DNA of 64,000 nt, from assembly GCF_900107195.1 (NCBI RefSeq), contig NZ_FNPB01000014.1, forward strand, positions 18,250 through 82,249, given 5' to 3'. This stretch comes from Halobellus clavatus (GTDB lineage: Archaea; Halobacteriota; Halobacteria; Halobacteriales; Haloferacaceae). Positions 1 to 8,129 of this stretch are shown one piece after another. Under the pieces are notes generated by a model. It saw only the letters and a program-made list of their open reading frames with translations. It did not search any database and was not told the origin of the DNA. Within the stretch, counting starts at the first letter, position 1, and each line of letters starts with the position of its first letter. Made by a program: the position numbers and the translations under genes.

Positions 1-992
1 GACATAGTCTCCCCGCCGGCGAGCGTGCCGCTGTAGCTCTTCGAGACGTTGTTAAGTTCAGCCGTGGGATCCGTTGTTTGGGTCTCTTCGCGGATGTCTG
101 CCGAGACGTTTATCCACCCGCCGACATCTGCGGCAGTCGAGAAATCGAGTTTCGACGATGACGTGCTCAGGTCGCTCCACTCTTTCGTGGCTGTGTTGCC
201 AACGCTCAGGCCGGTGAATGATTTTGATGCGCCGTTCCCGTCTGAGACGGTAAGATCAACTGAGTCTACGGACTCTCCGGCCGACACATCGTCGATATAG
301 TGGTCAATCGTCGCGGATCCTCCGTCTGCGTCCGGGTTGATCGATACGGCCCCGAGTCCACTCGGAGAGTTTTCGAGTTGGACAGTGCCTTCTTCGACAC
401 CATTTATATATATCGTCGCTTGGCCGTTGGCGAAATCCCACCCGAATCGAATCTCGTAGACGGTATCAGCATTCCAGGAGTCCCTGAGCGTGGTGCTTGA
501 TGAACCCGTCCGCCATTCGATGATATCACCGTGCTTGAACTGGATGAACCCGAAGCGATCTCCGTTTCCAGTTTCGGGCCTGATTTTGAAGTAATCGTTC
601 GAGTTGCCGGTGTTTTGGGAGATCCTCGTTTTTAGCGATAAGTTCGATTGCGTCTCGGAGGACCGCGTTACTAATATCTCTGCTTCGGCCCCCTCAGTCC
701 GTATGCGGCCCGAGTGTTCTCCCGAGATCGGATCGGTGGAAACCGCGGAGAAATCCGACGACGTTCCTGCGAGGTGGGAGTGCGACCACCCGTCCCAGTC
801 AGTCGCTGAGACGGTCGTATCCCCGTCGCCGAAATCGTCGACTGGCGAGGAGTACGCGTCGGTAAGCGTGACGCTTAGCTCCGGGTCGCCGTTCGGACTT
901 GGCCCCCCGATCGATGTGCCTGTGAGAGAAATAGATCGAGAACCGGACGGTTCAATCTGTCCGTTAGTCCGAGTGTCCGGAGAGTGACGTGC
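1..992 (-). pseudogene. 5'-truncated LamG-like surface protein remnant, continuing past the left edge
   Basis: One minus-strand frame is open from the stop codon of PEP carboxylase to the window edge. Its translation looks like a secreted beta-sandwich protein: WDGWSHSHLAGTSSDFS, then FKIRPETGNGDRFGFIQF, IYINGVEEGTV and YIDDVSAGESV, the last being a typical concanavalin/LamG-like ending. A serine/threonine-rich segment follows. There is no ATG in any minus frame between 992 and 516. The first in-frame GTG is at 285-287, inside the folded domain, and the first in-frame ATG is at 3-5. No signal peptide is visible. It shares the reading frame of the upstream PEP carboxylase but lies behind that gene's normal stop. 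Most likely it is the remains of a surface adhesin that lost its 5' end. Readthrough is an unlikely alternative. Confidence 0.55.
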
Positions 993-2501
993 TCACCCCA
1001 GGAACTGTCGGCACCGGGCGGCACGCACGATGCCGGATCGAACGTCGCCACCCGTGTCGAGTGCGTCGATCACCTCGTCGGTCGCAGCGCGGTGGTCGGG
1101 ATCAGGGGTAACGTCCACACGGTCCAGTGCGGGTCGCACCTCGTCCTCGTCCAGGGGCAGCACCGACAGCGAGCGGGGGTTGTAGTACCGGGCAGCGCTC
1201 GCTAGGAGTTCGCGGAACCCCGGCAGGCAGTCGTCGACGACGGCCCAGTCGTCCGCTTCCAGGCCAGCGAGGCCCATCAGCGTGGGCGGGAAGCCGATGC
1301 TGTACAGCGCGGCGGTGTAGGTGATCGCCCGCGGTAGTTCGATCTCGCCCACCTCGCGGGAGTAGCCGAACAGGCCGACGTGCAGTTTGCGGTCGCGACG
1401 CTGAGGCACGTATTCCGCGAGCCGATTCACTGTCGGGGCCACCTCGCTCACCTGCTCGGAGTAGCGCTCGGCCGAGCGATCGGCGACAGCGAGCAACCGC
1501 GATTCGTCCACCTCCGGGGCGGTACGGTCACGCTCGGCGGTGCGCAGCCGCTCGATGGCTGCCTGGACGTCCTGCGGCGGGTAGTCGTACTTGAAGCCGG
1601 ACTGGACGGTGAACGTCTCCACCTCGGGGTAGGTGTCCAGCACGCGGTCGACGGTGTCCGGAGTGAGTCCGCCGCGGAACGGCGCGGGGCCGGCGCCGAG
1701 GATCGGATAGAGCTCCACGTCGAGGTCCGCAGCCGCGTGGTACAGGCGGCGAAGCGACACCTTGTTGACGAGGTCGGCCGCGAGAGAGCCGTAGTTCAGC
1801 GCGGGATCCGAGCGGGCGAGGAAGACTCGCTGGGCGTCGCGGTCTCGCCCCTCTAGGTAGCCCCGAAGGATCTCGTCGGCGTTCAGGAGGTACTCGCGGT
1901 CCTCGATGAGTGGAATGACCGCGATTTCCTCGGGGCGGAAGGGGCCGACCCAGTCGGCGACGGTGCGGCCGTCGATCGCGCGGTCGGCCTTGCCAACGAC
2001 GAAGTCCTCGTAGTAGTCGTGGACGGCGTTGACCTGGCTCGCGGAGGTCACCATTGGAACGATCACTTCGTGGATGGGAGCGACCGTCCTGTGTTCGCCC
2101 TCGCCGTCGATATTGCGCAGGTTCCGGTAGAACGCCTCAGCAGCGTCATACGACCGGGGGATCGACTCCAGAATCTCGAGGAGGATCTTCGCCTCGGACT
2201 CCTCGAGGTCGGGGTTGGGTCCGCGCAGCGTGAGCCGGTTCTCGGCGCCGAGTCGCTCGTCGGCGAAGTAGTCGTCGAACCGCGAGAGCAACTTCTTGAC
2301 CGCGTACTCGTCGCCCTCTTTGCCCTCGAAGTCCCACATCTGTTCGTCACAGCCGAGGTGAGAGTAGGCGTAGTACGCTTCTCGCACTTCGGTTTCACCC
2401 TCGATTACATCCCCTTCCGCAAAGAACGGCACCGTTGCGTTGTCGGGGTGTTGAGTACTCATCACCCGCGGCGGGTCGTGCGGATCCGGGGCGCCGGTCA
2501 T
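993..2501 (-). CDS. ppcA: phosphoenolpyruvate carboxylase, archaeal short type
   Basis: Carboxylates phosphoenolpyruvate to oxaloacetate in the cytoplasm, feeding the citric acid cycle. At 502 residues it matches the archaeal PpcA family (about 480-530), not the roughly 900-residue bacterial enzyme. Family blocks visible are MSTQHPDN near the N-terminus, SHLGCDEQMWD, ARSDPALNYG near residue 230, QSGFKYDYP, GLFGYSRE and the C-terminal glycine. An open frame extends upstream to 2582, but those residues are basic and unlike the family. The start at 2501 keeps the PR dipeptide that precedes MSTQHPDN in relatives, and a CTTTTGAG box lies about 27 nt upstream. A TTTATATA directly before 2501 could instead drive a start at GTG 2465 or ATG 2462. 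The gene lies downstream of the AAA ATPase on the same strand. Confidence 0.93.
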   Translation of the reverse strand: MTGAPDPHDPPRVMSTQHPDNATVPFFAEGDVIEGETEVREAYYAYSHLGCDEQMWDFEGKEGDEYAVKKLLSRFDDYFADERLGAENRLTLRGPNPDLEESEAKILLEILESIPRSYDAAEAFYRNLRNIDGEGEHRTVAPIHEVIVPMVTSASQVNAVHDYYEDFVVGKADRAIDGRTVADWVGPFRPEEIAVIPLIEDREYLLNADEILRGYLEGRDRDAQRVFLARSDPALNYGSLAADLVNKVSLRRLYHAAADLDVELYPILGAGPAPFRGGLTPDTVDRVLDTYPEVETFTVQSGFKYDYPPQDVQAAIERLRTAERDRTAPEVDESRLLAVADRSAERYSEQVSEVAPTVNRLAEYVPQRRDRKLHVGLFGYSREVGEIELPRAITYTAALYSIGFPPTLMGLAGLEADDWAVVDDCLPGFRELLASAARYYNPRSLSVLPLDEDEVRPALDRVDVTPDPDHRAATDEVIDALDTGGDVRSGIVRAARCRQFLG

Positions 2502-2606
2502 ATATAAACCGTTGGCCGCGCCGCTCAAAAGGCCTCCTATCAGAACCCCGTTATGTTCCCGTCGGCGAGGTCGTCGTGCCACGGACGATCAGACGCATCG
2601 ATGTTC

Positions 2607-4541
2607 TCACCGGTACGAGCGCAGCGACTGCGTGTCGGAGTCGCGGTCATCGCTCGCCGGATCGACACGGGCGAGCGCTTGCTGGAAATCCGCGCGCGTG
2701 ATACTCGGTGTCTCATCCATCTGTGTCTCGCTGTCTGCGGCCATCGTCTCGGGAGCACTGCCGTCGTCGATAGCGCCCCTGAGTGCAGTCATCGCGGCTT
2801 CGTCGCACAGCGCGGCGATGTCCGCACCGGAGTATCTGTCGTCAGTCACGCGGGCCAACCACTCGGGGCCGACCTCGTCAGCCAGCCGTCGATCCTGGAG
2901 GTGGGTCTGGAAGATCTCCTCACGGCCCGCTTCGTCGGGACGGGAGACGGGTATCTCGATGCTGAATCGACCCGGGCGGCGCACCGCCGGATCGAGCATA
3001 TCGACCCGGTTCGTCGCCGCGATCACGATGACATCTCCGAGCGGATCCATCCCGTCGAGCTCCGCTAGCAGTTGGTTGACGATGCTGTCGGTGACGTCAC
3101 TCCCGGCGCTGTACCCGCCCCGCTGGGCAGCGATGCTATCGAACTCGTCGAAGAATATCAGCGCCGGCGCGACCCCTCGGGCATTGCGGAAGAGGTCCCG
3201 TACTGCTTGTTCGGATTCGCCGAAGTGCTTGTCGAATATTTCCGGCCCCTTCACCGACAGAAAGCTGTGATCGCTCTCGTTCGCCACTGCCTTGGCCAGC
3301 ATCGTCTTTCCGGTTCCTGGCGGCCCGTGGAGCAGCACTCCCGTAGGGGGGTCGATGTCGAGTGCGTCGAACTGCTCGGGGTACTTTTTGGGCCAGACCA
3401 CAGACTCCCGCAGGCGTCGTTTTGCTGCGTCGAGGCCGCCGATATCGTCGTACGTGACGTCGGGAATCGACGGGGACCCGACCAGATGTGGGACGTGCCC
3501 TTCGATGCCACGGGAGTTGTCGTCCGAGTCCTTCTGTGCTTCCGCGACGTCGTTCTGGCTCCCCGGTCGAGCGTCGCTCGACGACGCCTCGGGGCTGTCC
3601 TGCTGAGCCTCGCGGTCGGTCGAGTGCGCCACCGCCTCGTCGTCTGGGGCCCCGGTCGTGGAATCTCTCACACTGTGCTCACGGCGACCCTTGCGTTGGC
3701 CGATCTCTTCGAGTGCCGTCCGGAGTGCAGTCTGGTCGATCCGGGCCTGTTCCGACGCCGCGTCGGCGATCGCGATCTGGCCGGCGCGTTCCACCGCGGC
3801 GACGATCTCCGCCGTCACAAACCCACTCGTGAGTTCGACACAGCGCTCGAAGTCGATGTCGGCTTCGACGGCGTCGAGCGCGTCGGCGTGGGTGGTGACC
3901 GAGCGAACCTCCGTCGCGAGGATTTGCCGACGACGGCTCTCCTCCGGAGTGTCTACCCCCATCACGATGTCGATCCGGCCTGACCGGCGGACCGTGCGTT
4001 CGACGTCACTCAGGTGCGTCGCCGTCGCAACGACGATGACGTTCTCTTCCGCGGCGTCGATCGTATCCAGAGTAGATTTGAGAGCGGCTCCGACCTGGCT
4101 TGGCCGTCCGTACTGGTCTTCGTCGTCAGTCGGTGCGATAGCGTCGAACTCGTCGAAGAACAGGACGCACGGGGCCCGAGATCGAACGAACTGAGCCAGA
4201 TCGACGAGGAGTTGTGCTGTCTCGTCAGGCGACTCGAGCGGGAGATCCGTCGGCGTGATCGTGATCTGATCGAATCCCAGTTCGCCGATGAGTGCCCGGG
4301 CGAGATGGGTCTTCCCGACCCCGGAGGGTCCGTGTATCAGGATCCCGCTGGCACCGATCGTTTCGTGACGGTCGGTGACTGCCGGATCGACGACTGACTC
4401 TCGAAGCCGACGCTTTCGCTCTTCTAACCCTTCGATATCACAGAATTGGAGCTCGGACGACGGTTCGACGTCCACAGACTCGTCCAGATCAATATCGCCT
4501 CCGTGATGTCTCGCCGGTGATTCCTCGCCAGCACCAGTCAT
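2607..4541 (-). CDS. double AAA+ ATPase, Cdc48-like but without an N-domain
   Basis: 644 residues with two AAA modules. The first has Walker [10 protein letters not shown] (71-79) and Walker B VLFFDE (126-131). The second has GPPGTGKT (406-413) and LIFFDE (461-466) and the conserved VRRPGRF segment. The modules are joined by a linker of about 75 residues (285-360) rich in serine and acidic residues. Archaeal Cdc48/VAT proteins usually carry an N-terminal substrate-binding domain of about 180 residues before the first module. Here only about 40 residues precede it, so adaptor or substrate recognition must differ. The first module has VRRSGRI where the family normally has LRRPGRF. Probable role is ATP-driven unfolding or remodelling of proteins; substrate unknown. 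A TTATTATTG box (4566-4574) lies about 29 nt upstream of the start. Confidence 0.85.
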   Translation of the reverse strand: MTGAGEESPARHHGGDIDLDESVDVEPSSELQFCDIEGLEERKRRLRESVVDPAVTDRHETIGASGILIHGPSGVGKTHLARALIGELGFDQITITPTDLPLESPDETAQLLVDLAQFVRSRAPCVLFFDEFDAIAPTDDEDQYGRPSQVGAALKSTLDTIDAAEENVIVVATATHLSDVERTVRRSGRIDIVMGVDTPEESRRRQILATEVRSVTTHADALDAVEADIDFERCVELTSGFVTAEIVAAVERAGQIAIADAASEQARIDQTALRTALEEIGQRKGRREHSVRDSTTGAPDDEAVAHSTDREAQQDSPEASSSDARPGSQNDVAEAQKDSDDNSRGIEGHVPHLVGSPSIPDVTYDDIGGLDAAKRRLRESVVWPKKYPEQFDALDIDPPTGVLLHGPPGTGKTMLAKAVANESDHSFLSVKGPEIFDKHFGESEQAVRDLFRNARGVAPALIFFDEFDSIAAQRGGYSAGSDVTDSIVNQLLAELDGMDPLGDVIVIAATNRVDMLDPAVRRPGRFSIEIPVSRPDEAGREEIFQTHLQDRRLADEVGPEWLARVTDDRYSGADIAALCDEAAMTALRGAIDDGSAPETMAADSETQMDETPSITRADFQQALARVDPASDDRDSDTQSLRSYR

Positions 4542-4829
4542 ACTGATGCCTTCCTTCTCACCCTACAATAATAAGATGCCGAACGGGTATCGATTGGGAA
4601 CTGTCGTCAGATCGCCGCAGTGGGCTATGTCGTATCGCGAACTTGTGGCACAGACAGTTCCCTTCGATAGGGAACTAGACCGTCCGCTCCGAGCGATCGT
4701 CCGTGGCAGACGTCCGCTGGATCAGCCGTCCGGTTCGCTTCGGTGCCACACTCTCTCCGACGGCGAATCGTCTCGCCGCTGTTTCACGCCCACCACCACA
4801 CTGACAACCACCCCACTCGCGCGAAGAAC
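4542..4829. other. intergenic region with nested inverted repeats
   Basis: No credible gene. It carries the TATA box of the AAA ATPase gene (4566-4574, minus strand). It also holds three related 7-mers: GGGAACT (4596-4602), AGTTCCC (4656-4662) and GGGAACT (4670-4676). The last two form a 7-bp hairpin with a 7-nt loop. The first extends to a 10-bp inverted match, GGGAACTGTC (4596-4605) with GACAGTTCCC (4653-4662). This could be a terminator for the upstream MBL gene or an operator for the ATPase gene. Confidence 0.5.
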
Positions 4830-5675
4830 TCACACCACTGACGAGTACCCGTCTTCGGCAGCGACGACCTCGCCATCGAAGACGGCACCGGCTTTGGCCT
4901 CAATCTCCTCTCGGTCAGGATAGGGGGTGAAGTGTGTGAGAACGAGTGTATCAACGTTCGCCTCGTCCGCGATCGTACCGGCCTGTGTCGGTGTGACGTG
5001 ATAGTTCATCAGCACGTTCCGTTGGTCTTCCGGGTAGGGTTCCGTGTACTTCTCCCAGATGAACCCATCGTCGGGAACGTCACCGACCGGCGTGATCCCG
5101 CAAGTCATCACCAGAACGTCAGCGTCAGCAGCGAACTCCGACAGGCCATCGAATTGAGCCGTATCCGAAGAGAGAACCACGGTTGAGTCGGTCGATTTCT
5201 CCGTGAATTTGTACCCGTAGGTCTCGATCGAGTGTTCGACCGGGAGTGCTTCGACCGCCATCGACTCAGTTTCGAGTTCGAAGTCCGACGTGACGCGATC
5301 CCAGCTGATGTTTTCGATCCCTTCGGCGGGATAGCCAGCCTCAATACGGTATTCCAGGTCCTCCGCCCATACTTCATACAGGCCATCGATGAGGGCATCA
5401 GTCCCCGTCGGACCATATATCTGGAGTGACTCTCGACCGGCCGTCCAGCCGACGATCGCGAGGTGGAAGAACGAGAGGTTGTGGTCCATATGATGATGGG
5501 TGAAAAAGAGCTGGTCGATCGCCCCCGGATCGACCTCGTTCCGCAGCAGTTCGTACACCGTCCGGGGACCACAGTCGATCAGATACGGGTGATCGTCGAT
5601 CTCGAGGAGGATCGCGTTGCCCGCACGGTCCAGTGTCGGGATCGGGTTTGCGGTCCCCAAGAGCGTCACTTCCAT
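4830..5675 (-). CDS. MBL-fold metallohydrolase, RNase Z / AtsA-like
   Basis: 281 residues with a metallo-beta-lactamase fold. The zinc-binding signature FFTHHHMDHN (HHHMDH at 60-65) follows an N-terminal beta segment MEVTLLGTANPIP, and LTHFTP near the C-terminus supplies a later histidine. The layout resembles RNase Z/ElaC and arylsulfatase-like hydrolases, but I see no extended exosite arm that would identify a tRNA 3' nuclease. It is transcribed away from the IclR regulator, with start codons about 160 bp apart, and may be part of that regulator's target set. The substrate cannot be told from sequence. Confidence 0.85.
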   Translation of the reverse strand: MEVTLLGTANPIPTLDRAGNAILLEIDDHPYLIDCGPRTVYELLRNEVDPGAIDQLFFTHHHMDHNLSFFHLAIVGWTAGRESLQIYGPTGTDALIDGLYEVWAEDLEYRIEAGYPAEGIENISWDRVTSDFELETESMAVEALPVEHSIETYGYKFTEKSTDSTVVLSSDTAQFDGLSEFAADADVLVMTCGITPVGDVPDDGFIWEKYTEPYPEDQRNVLMNYHVTPTQAGTIADEANVDTLVLTHFTPYPDREEIEAKAGAVFDGEVVAAEDGYSSVV

Positions 5676-5777
5676 ACGCCACTCACCATCCCGCGATCAA
5701 CGCTACGAGTCATAGGTAGCCATTGCCGATTTGCGGATTATACCTTCCGGCTGAGCCCCGATAACGTACGTACAAGT

Positions 5778-5792
5778 AGGATATTCGATCCT
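5778..5792. promoter_or_regulatory. candidate operator palindrome between the MBL hydrolase and IclR genes
   Basis: AGGAT-ATTCG-ATCCT is a perfect 5-bp inverted repeat with a 5-nt centre, 15 bp in all, which is a usual size for IclR-family sites. It lies just upstream of the AAACTTTTC box (around 5806-5814) that would place transcription initiation at the IclR start codon. Autoregulation is inferred only from position. Confidence 0.3.
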
Positions 5793-5837
5793 GTTCGCGA
5801 GAGTGAAACTTTTCTGTGACGGGTGAGAGGAACTCGT

Positions 5838-6680
5838 ATGACAGACCAGAGCGGGGAGTCGTCGACGGGTGACAGTGCAAAGCACGTCGATGCGACCCGA
5901 AAATCGCTCGACATTCTCCGGTATCTCAAGGAGAACGGTCCGGCGTCCCTCTCTGCAGTCGCGAGCGATCTCGACCGCGCGAAGAGCACGGTGTACCGAC
6001 ATCTGAATACGCTCGAAGAGGCCGGATACATCGCCGAATACAACGGCGGATACCGAATCGGTCAACTGTATCTCGACTACGGAATTCAGGCCCAACGAAG
6101 CCATCCGCTGTACTACGCTGCGAAGCCTAAGGTGGATGCGCTGGCTGACCAGGTCGGCGAGAAAGTCTGGTGTGTCGTCGAAGAGAACGGATTCGCGGTG
6201 TACATCTATCTCAAGTCGGGTGACGAGCTCTACCGCTCCTTCACCCGCGTCGGCTTCAGAGGCTATCTTCACGCATTTTCGGCCGGGAAAGCGATCCTCG
6301 CGCAGATGGCTCCGGAACGCGTCGAATCGATCATCACCAGTCGGGGGCTCCCCGCGTACACGGAGCAGACGATCACAGCGGAGGACGCACTGTACGAGGA
6401 GCTAGAAGAGATCCGCGAGCGCGGATTCGCCGTCCATCTCGAAGAGGCGGTCAGTGGCGGTAACGCGGTGAGCGTTCCCATCCAACTGGACGACGGGTCC
6501 CCGATCGGCTCAATCTGTATCGCCGGACCGGCTCACCGCCTTGACGAGGAAACGCTCGTCGATGACTATTCAGACCGGTTACTGGGCGTCAAGAACGAGA
6601 TCGAACTCAGCCTTAAATACGAATCTGCACCCGTCGAAGACCGGACTGAACGTCCGCATAACTTAGAGCGAAAAAATTAG
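5838..6680 (+). CDS. IclR-family transcriptional regulator
   Basis: About 280 residues from ATG 5838, which is chosen over GTG 5823 because a TATA-like AAACTTTTC sits about 27 nt upstream, fitting a leaderless start. An N-terminal winged helix-turn-helix (LDILRYLKENGPASLSAVAS through STVYRHLNTLEEAGYI) is followed by the effector-binding domain typical of IclR proteins (FTRVGFRGYLHAFSAGKAIL; GGNAVSVPIQ). These proteins usually sense small carboxylic or aromatic acids. The next genes on the same strand encode a TAXI-TRAP transporter, so control of uptake of such a compound is a reasonable inference. The divergent MBL hydrolase is another possible target. Confidence 0.9.
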   Translation: MTDQSGESSTGDSAKHVDATRKSLDILRYLKENGPASLSAVASDLDRAKSTVYRHLNTLEEAGYIAEYNGGYRIGQLYLDYGIQAQRSHPLYYAAKPKVDALADQVGEKVWCVVEENGFAVYIYLKSGDELYRSFTRVGFRGYLHAFSAGKAILAQMAPERVESIITSRGLPAYTEQTITAEDALYEELEEIRERGFAVHLEEAVSGGNAVSVPIQLDDGSPIGSICIAGPAHRLDEETLVDDYSDRLLGVKNEIELSLKYESAPVEDRTERPHNLERKN

Positions 6681-6999
6681 TAGCATTTTTATACTGTACT
6701 TGTTGGATCGATAACTAATTTTATGATCGACTGAGCCGCTGTTTCGCTCTTGCGAACCGTTCACATTCGCCATAGAATTTCATATGATACGTGATATATC
6801 TTCGGCCAATATTGGGAGAAGTGACGGTAGCCTCTCGGTACCCGGAGAGGGTAAATAGTAGCACATTTAGATAATTTTTCTTATAGAATTTCTAAGGCGT
6901 GATTTTTACGTCTTGAAGGCAACAAACGGCATTCACACAGACGAAACATAAGATTTCAGAAACAATTATAATGGTCGAATAACACACGAAGAATGAATT
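6681..6999. other. AT-rich control region upstream of the TRAP transporter
   Basis: A 319-bp stretch with no gene and much higher A+T than its surroundings. It begins with a T-rich segment after the IclR stop (CATTTTTATACTG, 6684-6696) that could terminate transcription. The motif TAGTAGCA occurs twice (6678-6685 and 6856-6863), followed by AT-rich bases both times. An ATTATA box (6965-6970) lies about 32 nt before the TAXI receptor start and is its likely promoter. Confidence 0.55.
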
Positions 7000-8118
7000 A
7001 TGATGAACAACGGGCCGACACGCCGGGAGACGATCAAGTACCTCAGTGGAACGGCCGCAGTGACAGCACTCGCTGGATGTATGGGAGGCGGTACTGGTGG
7101 CGACAGTGACTCCAGTGGTGACGATAGCTCCGGCGACACCGGCGGAGAGACCGAGACGACGCAGAGTGGACCCGAGCCTGAGGACTTCTCGACGTTTCGA
7201 CTCATCTCTGGGCCACAAAACGGCGTCACCTTCCTGATGCACAACGCGGCGGCTGGCGTCCTCGATCGAGAAACCGACCTCAGCCTCGACGTGGTCTCCG
7301 GGACGAGTGGTGAATCGATGTCGCGACTCGTCGGCGGACAGAGCGAGTTGGCTTTCGGTACGGCGAAGGCCGGGCTCGACGCTGTCGAGCGTGCAGGACC
7401 CTTCGGTAGCGTCGATTTCAACCACGACCTCTATCAGATGTCGACGCAGACGACGCTCATCGAACCGGTGGTGGTGCCGACCGGCTCCGACTACCAGAAC
7501 TGGTCGGACCTGGAGGGGGCATCCATCGCAACCGGTCCCCAGGGATCGACGTACCAAGCGTACTACCGAGAGGCGCTCGACAACATTGTCGGTGAGGAGA
7601 ACTACGAACTAGTACATCAAGGCGTCACTGAGATCGCCCAGGAGTTCAGCGCTGGCCGCGTCGACGCTGCCGGTGGTCCGGGTATCGTGAGCGGACTTAC
7701 TCCCGGCTTTATGCAACAAATGTACTCCGACAACGAGATCCGGCTACTCGGGCTGTCCGAGGAGTCACAGGGGATGATCGAAGAGCACCCGTGGCTCTCC
7801 CTGCAGACGCTGTCGAACGACGCCTTCGGTGACAGCATCGAGGAGTACACCCAAGAATCCGAGACGACGACCGTTCGTGTCGACTATCCCCACTTTACCA
7901 CTGACAAAGTGTCCGCCGACAGTATCTACAACCTCCTGAGCGCGCTTTGGGACAACAGACAGGGTCTGGTCGACGCGCATCCAGCCTGGGAACTGTTCTC
8001 TGACGACTCGTTGTGGACGGCGGCGCTTCACGCTGAAGTGCCAGTCCACCCCGGTGCTGTACAATTCTTCAAGGAGAACGATCTGTGGGATGAAAGCCTC
8101 ACAGAAGGGAGCTTCTGA
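7000..8118 (+). CDS. TAXI-family TRAP transporter solute receptor, Tat lipoprotein
   Basis: 372 residues. The N-terminus has a twin-arginine signal (TRRETIKYLSG) ending in lipobox LAGC with Cys27, so the protein would be folded before export and lipid-anchored outside the membrane. A Gly/Asp/Ser-rich spacer leads into the receptor domain, with family blocks SGTSGESMSRLVGGQSELAF and IATGPQGSTYQAYY. TAXI receptors capture organic acids such as glutamate or aromatic acids for a TRAP permease. The fused permease begins 12 nt downstream. An alternative ATG at 7003 would shorten the protein by one residue. Confidence 0.92.
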   Translation: MMNNGPTRRETIKYLSGTAAVTALAGCMGGGTGGDSDSSGDDSSGDTGGETETTQSGPEPEDFSTFRLISGPQNGVTFLMHNAAAGVLDRETDLSLDVVSGTSGESMSRLVGGQSELAFGTAKAGLDAVERAGPFGSVDFNHDLYQMSTQTTLIEPVVVPTGSDYQNWSDLEGASIATGPQGSTYQAYYREALDNIVGEENYELVHQGVTEIAQEFSAGRVDAAGGPGIVSGLTPGFMQQMYSDNEIRLLGLSEESQGMIEEHPWLSLQTLSNDAFGDSIEEYTQESETTTVRVDYPHFTTDKVSADSIYNLLSALWDNRQGLVDAHPAWELFSDDSLWTAALHAEVPVHPGAVQFFKENDLWDESLTEGSF

Positions 8119-8129
8119 GCCCTAACATT

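Noticed and set aside
2502..2582. Upstream extension of the PEP carboxylase frame
   Set aside because: Adds 27 basic residues unlike the family N-terminus, and the TATA elements lie inside it.
4546..4923. Plus-strand frame over the gap and the MBL gene 3' end
   Set aside because: Serine, threonine and arginine-rich translation, antisense to a clear MBL hydrolase.
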